52,021 nt of DNA from Myxococcales bacterium UBA1203 (GTDB taxonomy: Bacteria > Myxococcota > Myxococcia > Myxococcales > UBA5297): the NCBI GenBank assembly GCA_002309695.1, contig DBXV01000012.1, positions 105,436 to 157,456 on the forward strand. Reading direction: 5' to 3'. Positions 11,284-21,500 of the stretch are shown piece after piece. Each line of letters starts with the position of its first letter. Positions within the stretch are counted from its first letter, which is position 1. The translations under genes were made by a program, and so were the position numbers. The notes beneath the pieces are model-generated. The model did not search any database, was not told the origin of the DNA, and saw nothing but the letters and a program-made list of their open reading frames with translations.

Positions 11284-11706
11284 CTAATGCCGGATCGGCG
11301 GCTGTTGGGATGTTGTCTCATGCCTGGCGTCCAGCTTTCGCTCGATGAAGAGAAAGAGCGCGGAGAATGCGGACCCCAGAATGAAGGTCTGCACGAGAAT
11401 CAGGAACATCGTCAGCACTGCGAGGAAGCACCTGTTGAGGAAGGGCGTCAGGACGCCGCCCGCCGTGGCGTTGACATAGAAGTCGATGAGTCCCGTCACG
11501 CGCATGAAGGCGATGGCCATGCCGTCCAGAAAGTTTTGCAGAGTGATGCCAGCGTGAACGTCGCACTTTCGGAGGATTTCGGAAGTGATGCCGGTCAGCA
11601 GGTACCCGATGCAGATCCAGAGGGACTGGTGGCAGACAGTCCGCAGGAGGTCCCCGAATGATTCGGGAGTTCCCGCAATCTCGGAAAGGGTTTTCTGACT
11701 GCTCAC
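11284..11706 (-). CDS. Small membrane protein coupled to the large TPR gene
   Basis: A 140-aa protein I do not recognise. It has hydrophobic helices at about 28-48, a weaker one at about 65-85, and a strong one at about 90-117, then a charged tail. The predicted topology is two or three membrane passes in the inner membrane. Its GTG start overlaps the TGA of the 1448-aa TPR gene in a GTGA arrangement, so the two are translationally coupled and probably act together. No clear intrinsic terminator follows. A GGCATT/AATGCC stem lies just after the stop but has only a short T tract. Confidence 0.7.
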   Translation of the reverse strand: MSSQKTLSEIAGTPESFGDLLRTVCHQSLWICIGYLLTGITSEILRKCDVHAGITLQNFLDGMAIAFMRVTGLIDFYVNATAGGVLTPFLNRCFLAVLTMFLILVQTFILGSAFSALFLFIERKLDARHETTSQQPPIRH

Positions 11707-14700
11707 TTGGACGCCCCCGCGGCCGAATTCTTCAGAGAAGTCTGCGCTTTTTGAACGGCGGGAATGAAGGGCGCCCTAGGTGAAAGTTTGGCTGCCGTGT
11801 CGAGGCAATAGGCGGCCCTGGCCGCGTTCCCGTTGGTCCTGGCCAAAAGCATTCCCAGCTCGGCGTAGGCTTCGGCCATGGCAGGATCCAGACGAATGGC
11901 CATTTCAAGAGAAGCCGCCGCCGCGTCGGCTTTTCCCCAGCGCAGATCGCAAATCGCCATCGCCAGACGCGCCTCGGGAGAGAAGGGAGATGCCGCGATG
12001 GCCGCCGACGCCTGCTTGCGGGCCTGATGCTTCTTTTTGGCATCGGCCAGGCGCCGGGAATCCGCGGCCAGAATCCGCGCTGTCCAAGAGTCGTTTTCCA
12101 GAGGCGTTTCCTTCGATGTGGCGGCCTTGAGGAGCGCGTCCAGTGCCTTGTCGGCGGCAGCCCGCTGCTTTTTGTCGGTCGATGCCATTCCGAGCTCCAT
12201 CAGCCCCACCTTCGCCTCGCTGACGGCTTCCGTCTTGTCGAAGCTGTCATAGATGGCCCGGGCGTCGTCCCACATCCCCATGCGACGAAGCCTTCTGGCG
12301 AGGTGAGCCCGGGTGTCGGGACCGCCCTTTTTGCGAAGGCGTTTGATTTCAGCCTGGAGCTGTTCGGTGTCGCCGTCCATGGCCAGAAAAATGACGGAGA
12401 CAACTGAGGTCTCAGTCGCAGCAGGAAAGGCCTTGCGCAGCTGAGTCAGAGCCCTGCGCGCGGCATCCAGACGGCCTCGGGAGAGTTCCAGATAAACCCT
12501 GGCCTCCAGCGCGTTGGCTGTTCCCCGCTTGTCGCTCAGCGATTCGAGAGATGCGGCCGCGGCGTCAAAGTCGCCGGTCATTATCTGTGCCTCGGCCAGC
12601 CAGAGGACCGCTTCCTCGTGGAACGGGTTCCGGGACACGGCTTCTTTGAGCAGAGGTATGGCCTCCTCGATCCGGCCCTTCTCGGCCGCAAAACGGCCCT
12701 GCGCGCAGGGACTTTCGTAGTCGAGCGGATTCATGCGGGCGGCCTCCTCCAGCGCCAGCCGTGCGCCGGCCTCGTCGCCTTTTTCGAGAAGCAGCCGCCC
12801 TCTGATGGACTGCGCCAGCGGCCACCAGCGGCTCGTTTTGCGGATGCCGCCCAGATATTCGAGGGAACGTTCCAGGTTCTCCTCGGGGTCCGCTTCCGCG
12901 TCGATGAGCGACAGGTAAATGCCGGCTTCCATGGGAACCGACTGACCGTCCGTGGCTGTTGAAACCAGACTGTCGCGGGCCCGCGTCTTCTGCCGAAGCT
13001 CGTAAAAAATGATGCCCTTCGTGATGAGGAATTCCTTCTTCGCCTTGGACGCGGCGCCTTTGTTCCCTTCCAGCGCCTTGAGCGCCTCCTGCGGATTGCC
13101 CAGCGCGAGCAGCGTCCGGGCGCTCAGAATGCGGAACTTCGGATTGCCGGGCGCTTTTTTGGACAGGTCCCGGAAGATGACAGCGGCCTTGTCGTATTGC
13201 CCGCCGCGGACGTGGGCGTGTCCAAGTGCCTCGAGATATTCATCGGCGTGCTCGGAAAACTTGTCGGCGCCTTTGGCAAGGATGGCTGCCGCCTCTTTCG
13301 CGCGCCCCATGCGCGTCAGCAGCTGCCCTTCAAGAAGGTCGAATCTGGACTGGTACTCGCGGGGCCAGGGCGCGGGCGTGGAAGCGGCCTTTGCGTGAAC
13401 TTCGCGCGCGTGCGCCAGAAGCCGAACGACCTCGGCATCGCTGAGGTCCTGATCGGCGGATGTCCCGGAACAGGCCAGCTGCGCCTCGGCCAGCCCCAGA
13501 AGCGCGCCCACGTGGTCCGGAGAAATCTGCCGCGCCTGGTCAAACATGCGCCGCGCTTGCTCTGGGTCAGGGCGCTGGCCTGCCTGCATCGGATGAAGCA
13601 GGTATTCGCCGGCGACGATTTTCGACTCTACGTGGGACTGGTCCGCCTGAGAGGCCTTGTTCAGATATTCGCTGGCTTTGTTCAGGTCCTTGAGAGCGAT
13701 GTACCGCTTGGCGATGAGCAGATTGATTTCAGCCTTTTCAAAGTTGGTGCGGAGCTCATCGGCCTTGAGGCCGGCCAGCTTCTTGGCCACCGCCTTGACG
13801 TCGGGCTTGTCTTCGAGGCGGATTTCGATGGCCAGCGCGAGTCCGGGGGAATGCCTTCGGACAGCGTCGAGCAGGCTGCTGGCCGTGTCCTTGTCGTTCT
13901 CCGAGTGCGTGAACCGCTGATAGAGGGCGGCACTGGCAAAGGCCTTGGTTCCCAGCGCTTCCGCGTCATCCGGAACGTCGCTGAGGATGCGGTCCGCCAG
14001 CTCGATGGCGTCCCGGTAGGCCTGAGGTGTCGCCAGAGGGAGCGCCCGCGCGGCTGTGCTCCGATATTGGGCGATGCGGTCCCCCTGATTTCGCTGGTTG
14101 GCGTTTCTGTAAATGGTGACGCCGGCAATCAGAACGACGAGGACGGCGGCGATGCCGACGAGAAGCAGCCAGTTGCGTCGCCAGAAATTCGGGGGCGGCT
14201 GCTGAAACAGCTGTTCGCGAAGTTCTTTCTCGTATTGCCGGGCAATTTCCTCCGCCGTCTGAGAAGTCACCACGACGCTGGGTTCCGCCGGTCTGGGCGG
14301 CGAGGAGAAAATCGCCTCGTCGGGAAGCTCCGTGAGCAGCCCGCCCGCCGTCTTTTCGGCAGCGGCGGATTTGGGGAGCGCCGGCGGCTTGGAGGAAGGC
14401 TTTGACTCCAGATGCGGCTTGAGCGGCGGCGGGATGCTCGGTTTGCGCGCCGAAGGAAAAGGAAGCGGCGGCGGCGTGCCCGCAGTGTCGTTCGGCGTCT
14501 CCTCGACGTTCGCGTTTGTGTCCGTCAAATCGCCCGGAGCATTGGCGTCGGACGGGAGAAGGGCCTCTGACGGTGCTTCCGCGGGAGAAGAAGGCTCGCT
14601 GTTCGCCTCGTCGGCGCCGGCATTTGCGTCGGGCGCGGACGGGGCGGGAGACGGCGCCGGACGTGCCGCGGTCAGGGGCTTATTGTCGTCGGGAACGTCC

Positions 14701-16049
14701 TGCGGCGCGTACCAGCCCTTCGAGGCGTGAATGGCCTCACTGGAAGTCCGGCGCATGCCGTCCGACGAGCTGAGGAGAGACGACAGAAGCATCATGGGCG
14801 CGCCGTCCCCGGCGGCTGCGGGCGGCTGAGGCGCCTCGTCCGGAACATTCGGAACATCGGGGGCGTCCAGCGCGCGGAAGATGGCCGAAAGCTCCCTCTG
14901 GTCCTCATTAAAGCCCGGGCTGCTCAGCAGGACGGGCTCAGCATCGGCCGGCGCGTTTTGAGCCGCCGCATCGAAAGGCGAAGGCTGCGGCGGTTCCGTT
15001 TCCATTGCCGCCGGGACATCGCCGGGAACCGTTTCAGTCGGGAGCGGGAAAAGCTCAGCCTGCGCATCAGCGGCGGGTGCGGGCTGTTCCGGTGCCGAAG
15101 GTTCCGGAGAGATGGAATCCTCCGAGGGGGCATCCAGCGTCGGCAGAGGGGCAAGGGCCGGCAGTTCCGGCAGACTGGGCATCTCCGCTGCGTTGGCCTC
15201 AGAACCGGCCTTTTCGGGAGCATAGGCCGCCACTTCGACCATGGTGGGAAGCGTCGAATCGTCCTCCTGGAAACCGCTCCAGTCAGCGGCCTGGTCAAAG
15301 GGCGACAGCGGAGCCGGGGGAGGAGGTTCGGCCTGAACCTCAGCAGCAGCATCGGCCGCCGGGCTTTCCGTCTCCAAAGGCGCAGGCACAGGCGATTCAG
15401 CCGAAGCGTTTTCCTCCGGGAGTGAAGCGGAAGGTTCAGCCTGCAGTGGAGCGACTGAAGGAGCACTGTCCGACGCGGTGACAGGCGCAGCATCCGTTTC
15501 AGACGCGGCGGGCACATATGCGCTGGCATCGACCACGGTGGGAATGGTGTCGCCGTCGTCCTGGGCAATGCTCGCCACCTGATCGAAGGGCGACGACTCG
15601 GGAACGGCAGACGCTGCGGCGGTTTCCTGGCGGCTTCTCAGAATTTCCCGGGCATGCTGGAGACGCTTCGCCGTGGCCTCATCGCCCGATTTCAGCGCCA
15701 GAGCATGCTGGAGAAAGGGGACGGCGTCCTCGAAGAGCTGAGCGTCGTGCAGCAGGGCACCGGCAAAGACGAAAGCCTGCGGGTCGCCGGGAATGATTTG
15801 AGTGGCCTGATGCAGGAAGGCCAGTGCGGCCGGCCGGTCATTCAGCGCGAGCTTCGCCTTGGCGGAGAGAACGCAGGCCAAGATGCGCACCAGCGGCTGT
15901 TTGCAGTGGACCATGCCGGCGGCGCAGACATTCAGCGCCCGGACAGCGTCGCCCTGTTCCAGAAGAGCCTTGGCCAGCTTGACGAAGACGGGATTGCCCG
16001 GCTCGTTCTGGAGAATCTGTTCGTAGTTTTCGAGCGTCAGTGTCGGCAT
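11703..16049 (-). CDS. Large single-pass TPR protein
   Basis: A 1448-aa protein of unknown role. Residues about 1-140 are TPR-like. Residues about 145-615 are an Ala/Pro/Glu/Ser low-complexity linker in which the motif PFDQ(A/V)A recurs near short acidic patches. A single membrane helix lies at about 622-645 (WLLLVGIAAVLVVLIAGVTI). The remaining about 800 residues are many TPR units, predicted periplasmic. The ATG at 16049 is chosen because a GAGGT site lies 9 nt upstream; a GTG at 16058 is in frame but sits on that site. Architecture matches the 1111-aa protein at 18521: cytoplasmic N-domain, long linker, one helix, C-terminal TPRs. TPR scaffolds of this kind usually organise envelope complexes, which is inference here. 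Confidence 0.85.
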   Translation of the reverse strand: MPTLTLENYEQILQNEPGNPVFVKLAKALLEQGDAVRALNVCAAGMVHCKQPLVRILACVLSAKAKLALNDRPAALAFLHQATQIIPGDPQAFVFAGALLHDAQLFEDAVPFLQHALALKSGDEATAKRLQHAREILRSRQETAAASAVPESSPFDQVASIAQDDGDTIPTVVDASAYVPAASETDAAPVTASDSAPSVAPLQAEPSASLPEENASAESPVPAPLETESPAADAAAEVQAEPPPPAPLSPFDQAADWSGFQEDDSTLPTMVEVAAYAPEKAGSEANAAEMPSLPELPALAPLPTLDAPSEDSISPEPSAPEQPAPAADAQAELFPLPTETVPGDVPAAMETEPPQPSPFDAAAQNAPADAEPVLLSSPGFNEDQRELSAIFRALDAPDVPNVPDEAPQPPAAAGDGAPMMLLSSLLSSSDGMRRTSSEAIHASKGWYAPQDVPDDNKPLTAARPAPSPAPSAPDANAGADEANSEPSSPAEAPSEALLPSDANAPGDLTDTNANVEETPNDTAGTPPPLPFPSARKPSIPPPLKPHLESKPSSKPPALPKSAAAEKTAGGLLTELPDEAIFSSPPRPAEPSVVVTSQTAEEIARQYEKELREQLFQQPPPNFWRRNWLLLVGIAAVLVVLIAGVTIYRNANQRNQGDRIAQYRSTAARALPLATPQAYRDAIELADRILSDVPDDAEALGTKAFASAALYQRFTHSENDKDTASSLLDAVRRHSPGLALAIEIRLEDKPDVKAVAKKLAGLKADELRTNFEKAEINLLIAKRYIALKDLNKASEYLNKASQADQSHVESKIVAGEYLLHPMQAGQRPDPEQARRMFDQARQISPDHVGALLGLAEAQLACSGTSADQDLSDAEVVRLLAHAREVHAKAASTPAPWPREYQSRFDLLEGQLLTRMGRAKEAAAILAKGADKFSEHADEYLEALGHAHVRGGQYDKAAVIFRDLSKKAPGNPKFRILSARTLLALGNPQEALKALEGNKGAASKAKKEFLITKGIIFYELRQKTRARDSLVSTATDGQSVPMEAGIYLSLIDAEADPEENLERSLEYLGGIRKTSRWWPLAQSIRGRLLLEKGDEAGARLALEEAARMNPLDYESPCAQGRFAAEKGRIEEAIPLLKEAVSRNPFHEEAVLWLAEAQIMTGDFDAAAASLESLSDKRGTANALEARVYLELSRGRLDAARRALTQLRKAFPAATETSVVSVIFLAMDGDTEQLQAEIKRLRKKGGPDTRAHLARRLRRMGMWDDARAIYDSFDKTEAVSEAKVGLMELGMASTDKKQRAAADKALDALLKAATSKETPLENDSWTARILAADSRRLADAKKKHQARKQASAAIAASPFSPEARLAMAICDLRWGKADAAAASLEMAIRLDPAMAEAYAELGMLLARTNGNAARAAYCLDTAAKLSPRAPFIPAVQKAQTSLKNSAAGASK

Positions 16050-16228
16050 GGTGCGCACACCTCGACCAATTCAAGAGGGGATGCGGTCCGCGAGGGAAGC
16101 GCGCGGCGGCGCGATGGTTCATAGCGTTCGGAGGCGGCCTGAGAGCCTGTGGAAAACCGGTTTCGGCTGGGAAAAAGACCTGCGCCCGATGCCGGTCGGC
16201 AGGGGAGCTCGACCCTCGGGAGGCCGCC

Positions 16229-16257
16229 TTGACACGCCCCTGGGGCGCCCCTAGTGG
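16229..16257 (+). promoter_or_regulatory. Candidate promoter with inverted repeat in the spacer
   Basis: A consensus TTGACA (16229-16234) is followed by a 17-bp spacer and TAGTGG (16252-16257), a weak -10. The spacer holds a perfect inverted repeat CGCCCC-T-GGGGCG (16235-16247). Transcription would begin at about 16264, right at the ATG of the next gene, so the mRNA may be leaderless. The region is also the divergent control region for the TPR gene on the other strand. Confidence 0.4.
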
Positions 16258-16264
16258 CGCGCCT

Positions 16265-16759
16265 ATGGACAAGTCAACGGTTTCGGCGCGTCTCCTCTCT
16301 GTGCTTCTGGCCCTCTTTACCGTCGTGTTTCCGGCCTGTGCCGGGCATCAGAAAACGGCTTCAGCCAAGGAGCTGCGGGATACCTCCGAAAGTTTCGCCC
16401 GGCGGCTGCGCTGGGGGGATTTCAAAGGGATGGCGCAGTTCATCGTTCCGGAACAGCGGCTTTCCTACGTCAAAGGCATCCTGGACCGTGGGGATGACGA
16501 GACTTTGAAGATTCTCGATTTCGAGCTGGAACACGTTCAATACCTGCCGGACCGGCAGGCAATCGTTCTGGCCCGCGTCTCCTGGTATCGGCTTCCTTCG
16601 GTCACAGCCCAGAGCGAGGTCGTTTCCCTCGTATTTGAGGACCGGGACGGCCAGTGGCTGGTCTGCGCTGTGGAAAACGGGCCCCTGCCTTTCGAGAAGA
16701 TTCCGCGCCCGAAGGAAGACGTTATGGAAAACGAGGAGGAGAGCCTTCAGCGGCTCTGA
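16265..16759 (+). CDS. Small predicted lipoprotein
   Basis: A 164-aa protein of unknown function. The N-terminus is a signal peptide with a candidate lipid-attachment Cys at C25 (FPAC, an imperfect lipobox). The mature part is a compact domain of about 120 residues with alternating strands (KILDFELEHVQYL, AIVLARVSWYRLPS, VVSLVFEDRDGQWLV), resembling the small NTF2-like folds of many lipoproteins; that resemblance is only a guess. The ATG at 16265 is chosen because the signal peptide starts there; the frame extends upstream without sense. There is no ribosome site, which fits the leaderless promoter proposed just upstream. It is divergent from the TPR gene. Confidence 0.75.
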   Translation: MDKSTVSARLLSVLLALFTVVFPACAGHQKTASAKELRDTSESFARRLRWGDFKGMAQFIVPEQRLSYVKGILDRGDDETLKILDFELEHVQYLPDRQAIVLARVSWYRLPSVTAQSEVVSLVFEDRDGQWLVCAVENGPLPFEKIPRPKEDVMENEEESLQRL

Positions 16760-16978
16760 AATCTCCCGGATTCCAGCTTTTTTAGACGTTTGTCCTGCTT
16801 CGGATGAAACGGCGCTCTGACGGTCGGTTTCCGGGAGAAGTCAAAGGGGCTGCTGAGCAGGAATGGCCGGGGCGCTGCGGCAGAAAACAATACACGCGTC
16901 CAATTTTGTCCCCGGACTGCCGCCGGGAAGGGAGCCCCCAGCTTTTGTGTCCACACTTTTGTGAAGGACGGGTCCGAC
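16760..16978 (+). promoter_or_regulatory. Gap before the radical SAM gene with a distant inverted repeat
   Basis: A 219-bp gene-free stretch. It contains a 9-bp inverted repeat, TCTCCCGGA (16762-16770) and TCCGGGAGA (16830-16838), which could close a stem around 59 nt. A T7 run (16780-16786) lies inside that loop. I see no clear terminator or promoter. Confidence 0.3.
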
Positions 16979-18319
16979 ATGGATGCGACGAAGAAAGAAA
17001 TTGTTCCGCCGAAGCTGCTTCTGGCCACGCCCGAAGGCGTCGTCATTGAGCATCCGAGGTTTCTGGCTCCGGTTCGGTCGGGCGATGATTTTCTGCTCCC
17101 CACCGAAGAGCCGGTGCCGCTGCCTCCCTGCGGCAAGCTGACCCATCTGCCCGGCTATCGTCCCGTGGGGCTGAATCCGGAGTCGGGGGAGCCTGTGCGC
17201 TTGGACACGTTTCGCCTGGACGGCCGGACCTTCGTCCCGCACGCGGTTGCTGCGCTGCTTCCGCCCGGCTGGACGAGGACGTTCATTCCGGCGGCGCTCA
17301 AGATACCGGGAACGCCTCAGCTGCCGCAGTGGGCCTACACGGCTGCCGGCTGGGGTGAGCATGGACCAGTGGCTTTTTGTCTGCGGACGGACGAGCGGGA
17401 TCACTGGGATCCGCGGCGTTTTTCGACGCCCGATTTGAAGGAGCGGGTGGATGCGCTTGTGAAGGCGCTGCCCAGAAACGGCGTCGTCCGCCACCTCATG
17501 CACTGTGCGCTCGTGGAGCGCTGCTTCACCGCACAGAACATTTTTTACTGCCGCGATGAGGGCGGCCTGCCGTCGTCGAACACCTGTAATGCCCGCTGTC
17601 TGGGCTGCATCAGCGAGAGGCGTCCCGGAGGCCCGCCTTCGTCCATGAGCCGGCTGGATGATTTGCCGACCGTGGAGGACCTGACTGAGCTGGGCGCCTG
17701 GCATCTGTCGCGCGCCGAGGGCCGGGCGATGGTCAGCTTCGGGCAGGGCTGTGAGGGTGAGCCTCTGACCCGGGCGCCTGCACTGGCGGAGGCCGTGCGG
17801 CGGATGCGTGAGGCGACAGACCGCGGCTCCATCAACATCAACACCAACGGCAGTCTGACCCGTGGGCTGAAACTCCTCATCGATGCGGGGCTGGACGCCG
17901 TTCGGTTCAGCATGAACGCGGCGGGCGGCGGCCTCTACGACGCCTACTACTCGCCCCAGGGCTACACCTTTGAGGATGTGCGGCGCTCCATGGCCGCCGC
18001 CAGGGATGCCGGCCTCTACATCGCTGTGAATCTGCTGATGATGCCGGGGGTCAATGACCGCCTGGGTGAAGTGGAGCGGCTGGCGGCGCTCGTGACGGAG
18101 TTTCACGTCGATCAGATTCAGACGCGGTCGCTGTGCATTGACCCTGAGCAGTATCTGGCTCGGGTGCGCGGCAGGGACGCCGGGGGCGAGGCCATGGGCG
18201 TTCGGGCGATGCTGGATGCGCTGAAAGCGGAGGCGCCGTGGCTGCGGATTGGGAATTTTGCGCGGGGAATCGGCGAGCGTGAGCCGCCGTCGGCGGAAGA
18301 AACATCGGCGGCCGAGTGA
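16979..18319 (+). CDS. Radical SAM protein of unknown function
   Basis: A 446-aa radical SAM enzyme. The iron-sulfur cluster motif CX3CX2C is at C203, C207 and C210 (TCNARCLGC), preceded by about 200 residues that do not match a domain I know. A GQGCEGEPL block, a NTNGS motif and a V(R)FSMNAA strand follow, as expected for the partial TIM barrel. The family is known to cut SAM reductively to start radical chemistry; the substrate cannot be read from sequence. The ATG at 16979 has AAGGACGG about 9 nt upstream; an in-frame ATG at 16961 is less likely. It sits between a small lipoprotein and a zinc-ribbon TPR protein on the same strand. No precursor peptide gene is obvious next to it. Confidence 0.85.
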   Translation: MDATKKEIVPPKLLLATPEGVVIEHPRFLAPVRSGDDFLLPTEEPVPLPPCGKLTHLPGYRPVGLNPESGEPVRLDTFRLDGRTFVPHAVAALLPPGWTRTFIPAALKIPGTPQLPQWAYTAAGWGEHGPVAFCLRTDERDHWDPRRFSTPDLKERVDALVKALPRNGVVRHLMHCALVERCFTAQNIFYCRDEGGLPSSNTCNARCLGCISERRPGGPPSSMSRLDDLPTVEDLTELGAWHLSRAEGRAMVSFGQGCEGEPLTRAPALAEAVRRMREATDRGSININTNGSLTRGLKLLIDAGLDAVRFSMNAAGGGLYDAYYSPQGYTFEDVRRSMAAARDAGLYIAVNLLMMPGVNDRLGEVERLAALVTEFHVDQIQTRSLCIDPEQYLARVRGRDAGGEAMGVRAMLDALKAEAPWLRIGNFARGIGEREPPSAEETSAAE

Positions 18320-18488
18320 AACGCGATTCGCGCCGAACAAACTTGCGGGGCCGGGGCTGCGTTTTTAAGAGGCGCGCTTTTCCGGCGGCAGGCCGGCCTG
18401 AGACCCGCGGTCAGGGGGGCGGGACGCGCCTGCTGCAAGTCCTGTGAGGCATGAGCCCTGGACGATGCCCGGAATGCCCCGCAACGAC

Positions 18489-18505
18489 GGCCGGAGAAGC
18501 CGGCC
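18489..18505 (+). promoter_or_regulatory. Hairpin directly upstream of the zinc-ribbon TPR ribosome site
   Basis: A perfect 6-bp stem GGCCGG (18489-18494) / CCGGCC (18500-18505) with an AGAAG loop ends a few bases before the AGGAG site (18510-18514) of the next gene. It may affect access to the ribosome site. I match it to no known riboswitch. Confidence 0.35.
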
Positions 18506-18520
18506 CGCTAGGAGTTTGCC

Positions 18521-21500
18521 ATGCTGGTCAGATGCGAATCATGCGGCGAGGTACACGAGGTGGAGGACGAGCTTGCCCCTCCGTCAGGGACATGGCCGAC
18601 GTGCCCCTTCTGCCGGCCGACCGGAAATGCCGCCGCGGGCGGCAGTGCGCACAAGAAGGAAGAAAACGTCTTCGATCTGGGAGACCGCATTTTTGGCGAG
18701 GCCATCGATGACGATTCCGCCGATGCCGACCGGGACAAGACCGTGACCTACCAGCTGTCCGGGCTGGTCAACGGGACGACGCTTTTTGGTCAGCTGGAAG
18801 AGGCTGCCAAATCGGATGCGCCCGTGGACGAGCTGTTTGGGCGTCTGGACGACACGGCGGCGGTTCAGCAGGCCGAGGATGATGAGGCCGAGGCGGCTGC
18901 CGAGTCTTCGCGCCCCGTTCAGGCCGAGGACATTTTCGCTCTCTTTGGTTCGCCGTCCGGGGCGTCGGTTTCCGAACCTGCATTGGAAGCGGCGGCGGAT
19001 TCCGGCCGTCTCGAATCGGCAGTTCCGCCGCCTCCGCCCGCTGTTCCGTCCGCGCCTCCGGCTTCTGCCGCGCCCGTGCGCACGCCGCCTCTTGGAACCC
19101 CCCTTATTCCCGACGCCGCCCGCCTGGATTCCATGCCGCCGCTGGACGCTGATGCCCTGTTTGACGGTGAGGTGCTTCAGCCCGCGCCTGGCGCGGCGGG
19201 TCTCTTTGACCTGGGGAAGATGCCGACGCTGCAGCCGGGGCATCCCGTTCCTTCCGCTGCCGATGTTCCGCCGCTCGCCTCTGTTCCGGGAAGCGGGCCG
19301 GGAAACGCTGCCGACGCTTTGGCGGACAGCCTGTTTTCATCGTCTCTGTCCGCCGGTGCAGCCGCTTCTGGCATGGCTCCGCCGGCTGCTCCGGGCTCTG
19401 CGGCCGGCGCTGTTCCGCCGCCTGCCGCAGGCATTTCCCCCTCACAGGACGATTTGCTGGCTTCGTTTGGTTTTTCAGAGCCTCCGTCGCCCGCTCATCC
19501 GCTGGAATCCGCGCCTCCTGCTGTTGTGGAGCCGCCGCGTCCGTCCTTCGAGCCTCTCGATGCGTCTTCCTTTGGCCTGGACGATGGAGATGCGGGACCG
19601 TCGCCGGCTGGCAGCGGAAGTTCGGATGCCGGTCTCACGGATTCCGGATTTTCGTCCGGGAGCGCCAGCGCGATGCCGTCAGCCGATTTTGGCGCGCCGG
19701 CCGTTGACCCTGTGGCGGGCACTGCGCCGGGGGCTTCATCCTCTTCCTCCGGGCAGTCGGCCGATTTCGCTCCCGGGAATATCCCCAGTCTGGAACTTGA
19801 CCTTGGAAACAGCGGTTTTTCGATTTCCGCTTCTTCGGATCAGGCGGCGCATCCCGCTGCGCCTGCCGCGCCCAGACCCGCCAAAATTTCAGGTCCCTTT
19901 GCTCCCGCCGTGGCCCGCAACACCTCTGTCGGCAAAGGCAAAATTGTCCTTTTCGTGCTGCTGGTGGTGCTCGTGGCGGTGATTCTGGCGGCTGTCTGGA
20001 ACTTCAAGGGCATTGGGTTTCAGAGGGTCGAGAACGAGCCGCCGCCTGCGCCGGTGTCCGCTGTCATCGAGGAAGCGCTCCGGAGCCGGCCTGAGCTCAT
20101 TGGCGGCGCCAAGCAGAGCACTGCGGACGAGCTCATTCAGCAGGGCCTCTCGCTGCTCCAGAACGACACGGCCGTGGCTTATCGCGAGGCGCGTGACTCC
20201 TTTATTCAGGCGCTGTCGGTCGCTCCCCGCCGCACCGATGCCATGGCGCTCTACGTCGAAGCCACACTGCACGTCCGCCCGGGAACGCCCTACATGGATT
20301 CCTGCAGGGCGCTGCTTGATCTGGCACTCGCCGAATCTCCCGATGCGTCGCTGGTGCATCGGGTCAACGCTTTCCTTTTGATGCGCGAAGAGAAGGAAGA
20401 CGCGGCGCTGGCCGAGGCGGACAAGGCAGTCAGGCTGGCGCTTCCAGAGGAGCAGGCCGACGCGCTGCTGATGCAGGGCTACGTCTATCTGCACAAGAGC
20501 GCTCCGGTGGCGCTGGAGAAGATTGGCCAGGCGCTCCAGCGGAACCGCCATCTCAAGCGGGCGATTTATTATCAGGGGCTGGCTGCCGAGAATTCGGGCG
20601 ACCTGATTCGGGCGGTGAAGTCCTACGACGAGCGGCTGGCGGCGGACCGCAGGGAGCGCGATTCCCTCCAGGCTCTGGTCCGCGTCTATCTGAAGCTGGG
20701 CCGCCTCGAAGATGCCCGCACCGCGTTGAAGACCTATCTCAAGGCCTATCCGGATGATGTTTCGCCCAAGCTGTGGGACGCGGCGCTGAGTCTGCGCCTC
20801 GAGAAGTCGAACGAAAAGGCCGCCGCGTCGCTGCGCCAGCTGGAAAAAACGCTGGACCGCATGACCACGGCCGAGAAGGGGCTTTTCCACAGGCTGAATG
20901 CCGAGCGTCTTCTCGGGATCAGAGATTTTGCCGGGGCGCAGGCCGCCGCCGCCGCCGCCATCGAGCTCGATGAGAGAGACGGCGCCGCTCACTACCTGGC
21001 CATGAAAATCGGCATCGCCCAGCGCAGGACAGCCGAGGCGAAGAAGCATCTCGAAGGCTGCCGCCGCCATCTCCAGCCGGGGCTCTATCAGGAGTTTCTG
21101 GGCCGCCTGGCGCTGATGGACGGTTCTGTGGACGACGCGCTGACCGCTTTTCACAAGGCCAACGAGGAAAACCCGCTGCGTCTGACGGCGCTTCTGGCGG
21201 AGGGCATTCTCCAGATGAAGCAGGGGAACGAGCGTGCCGCCTGGGCGCTGCACAGCCGGATTCTCATGCTGGACCCCTACTCGCGCATTTCCGAGCCGCC
21301 GTCGTTCGACGAGTTTTATGAGCCGGAAAAGCCGCTTCTCGACGAGGCGCGCCGGCATCTGACGAAGCCTGCCTCCCAGAGCCCCGCGTCTCAGTGGCTC
21401 TATCTGATTTACGGCGCTCTGGCCGGCTTCCATTCCGGCGACTTCAAAGGCAGCGCCCGGGCTCTGGATCAGGTCATCAGTTCTGAGCCGACTTCGCTGA

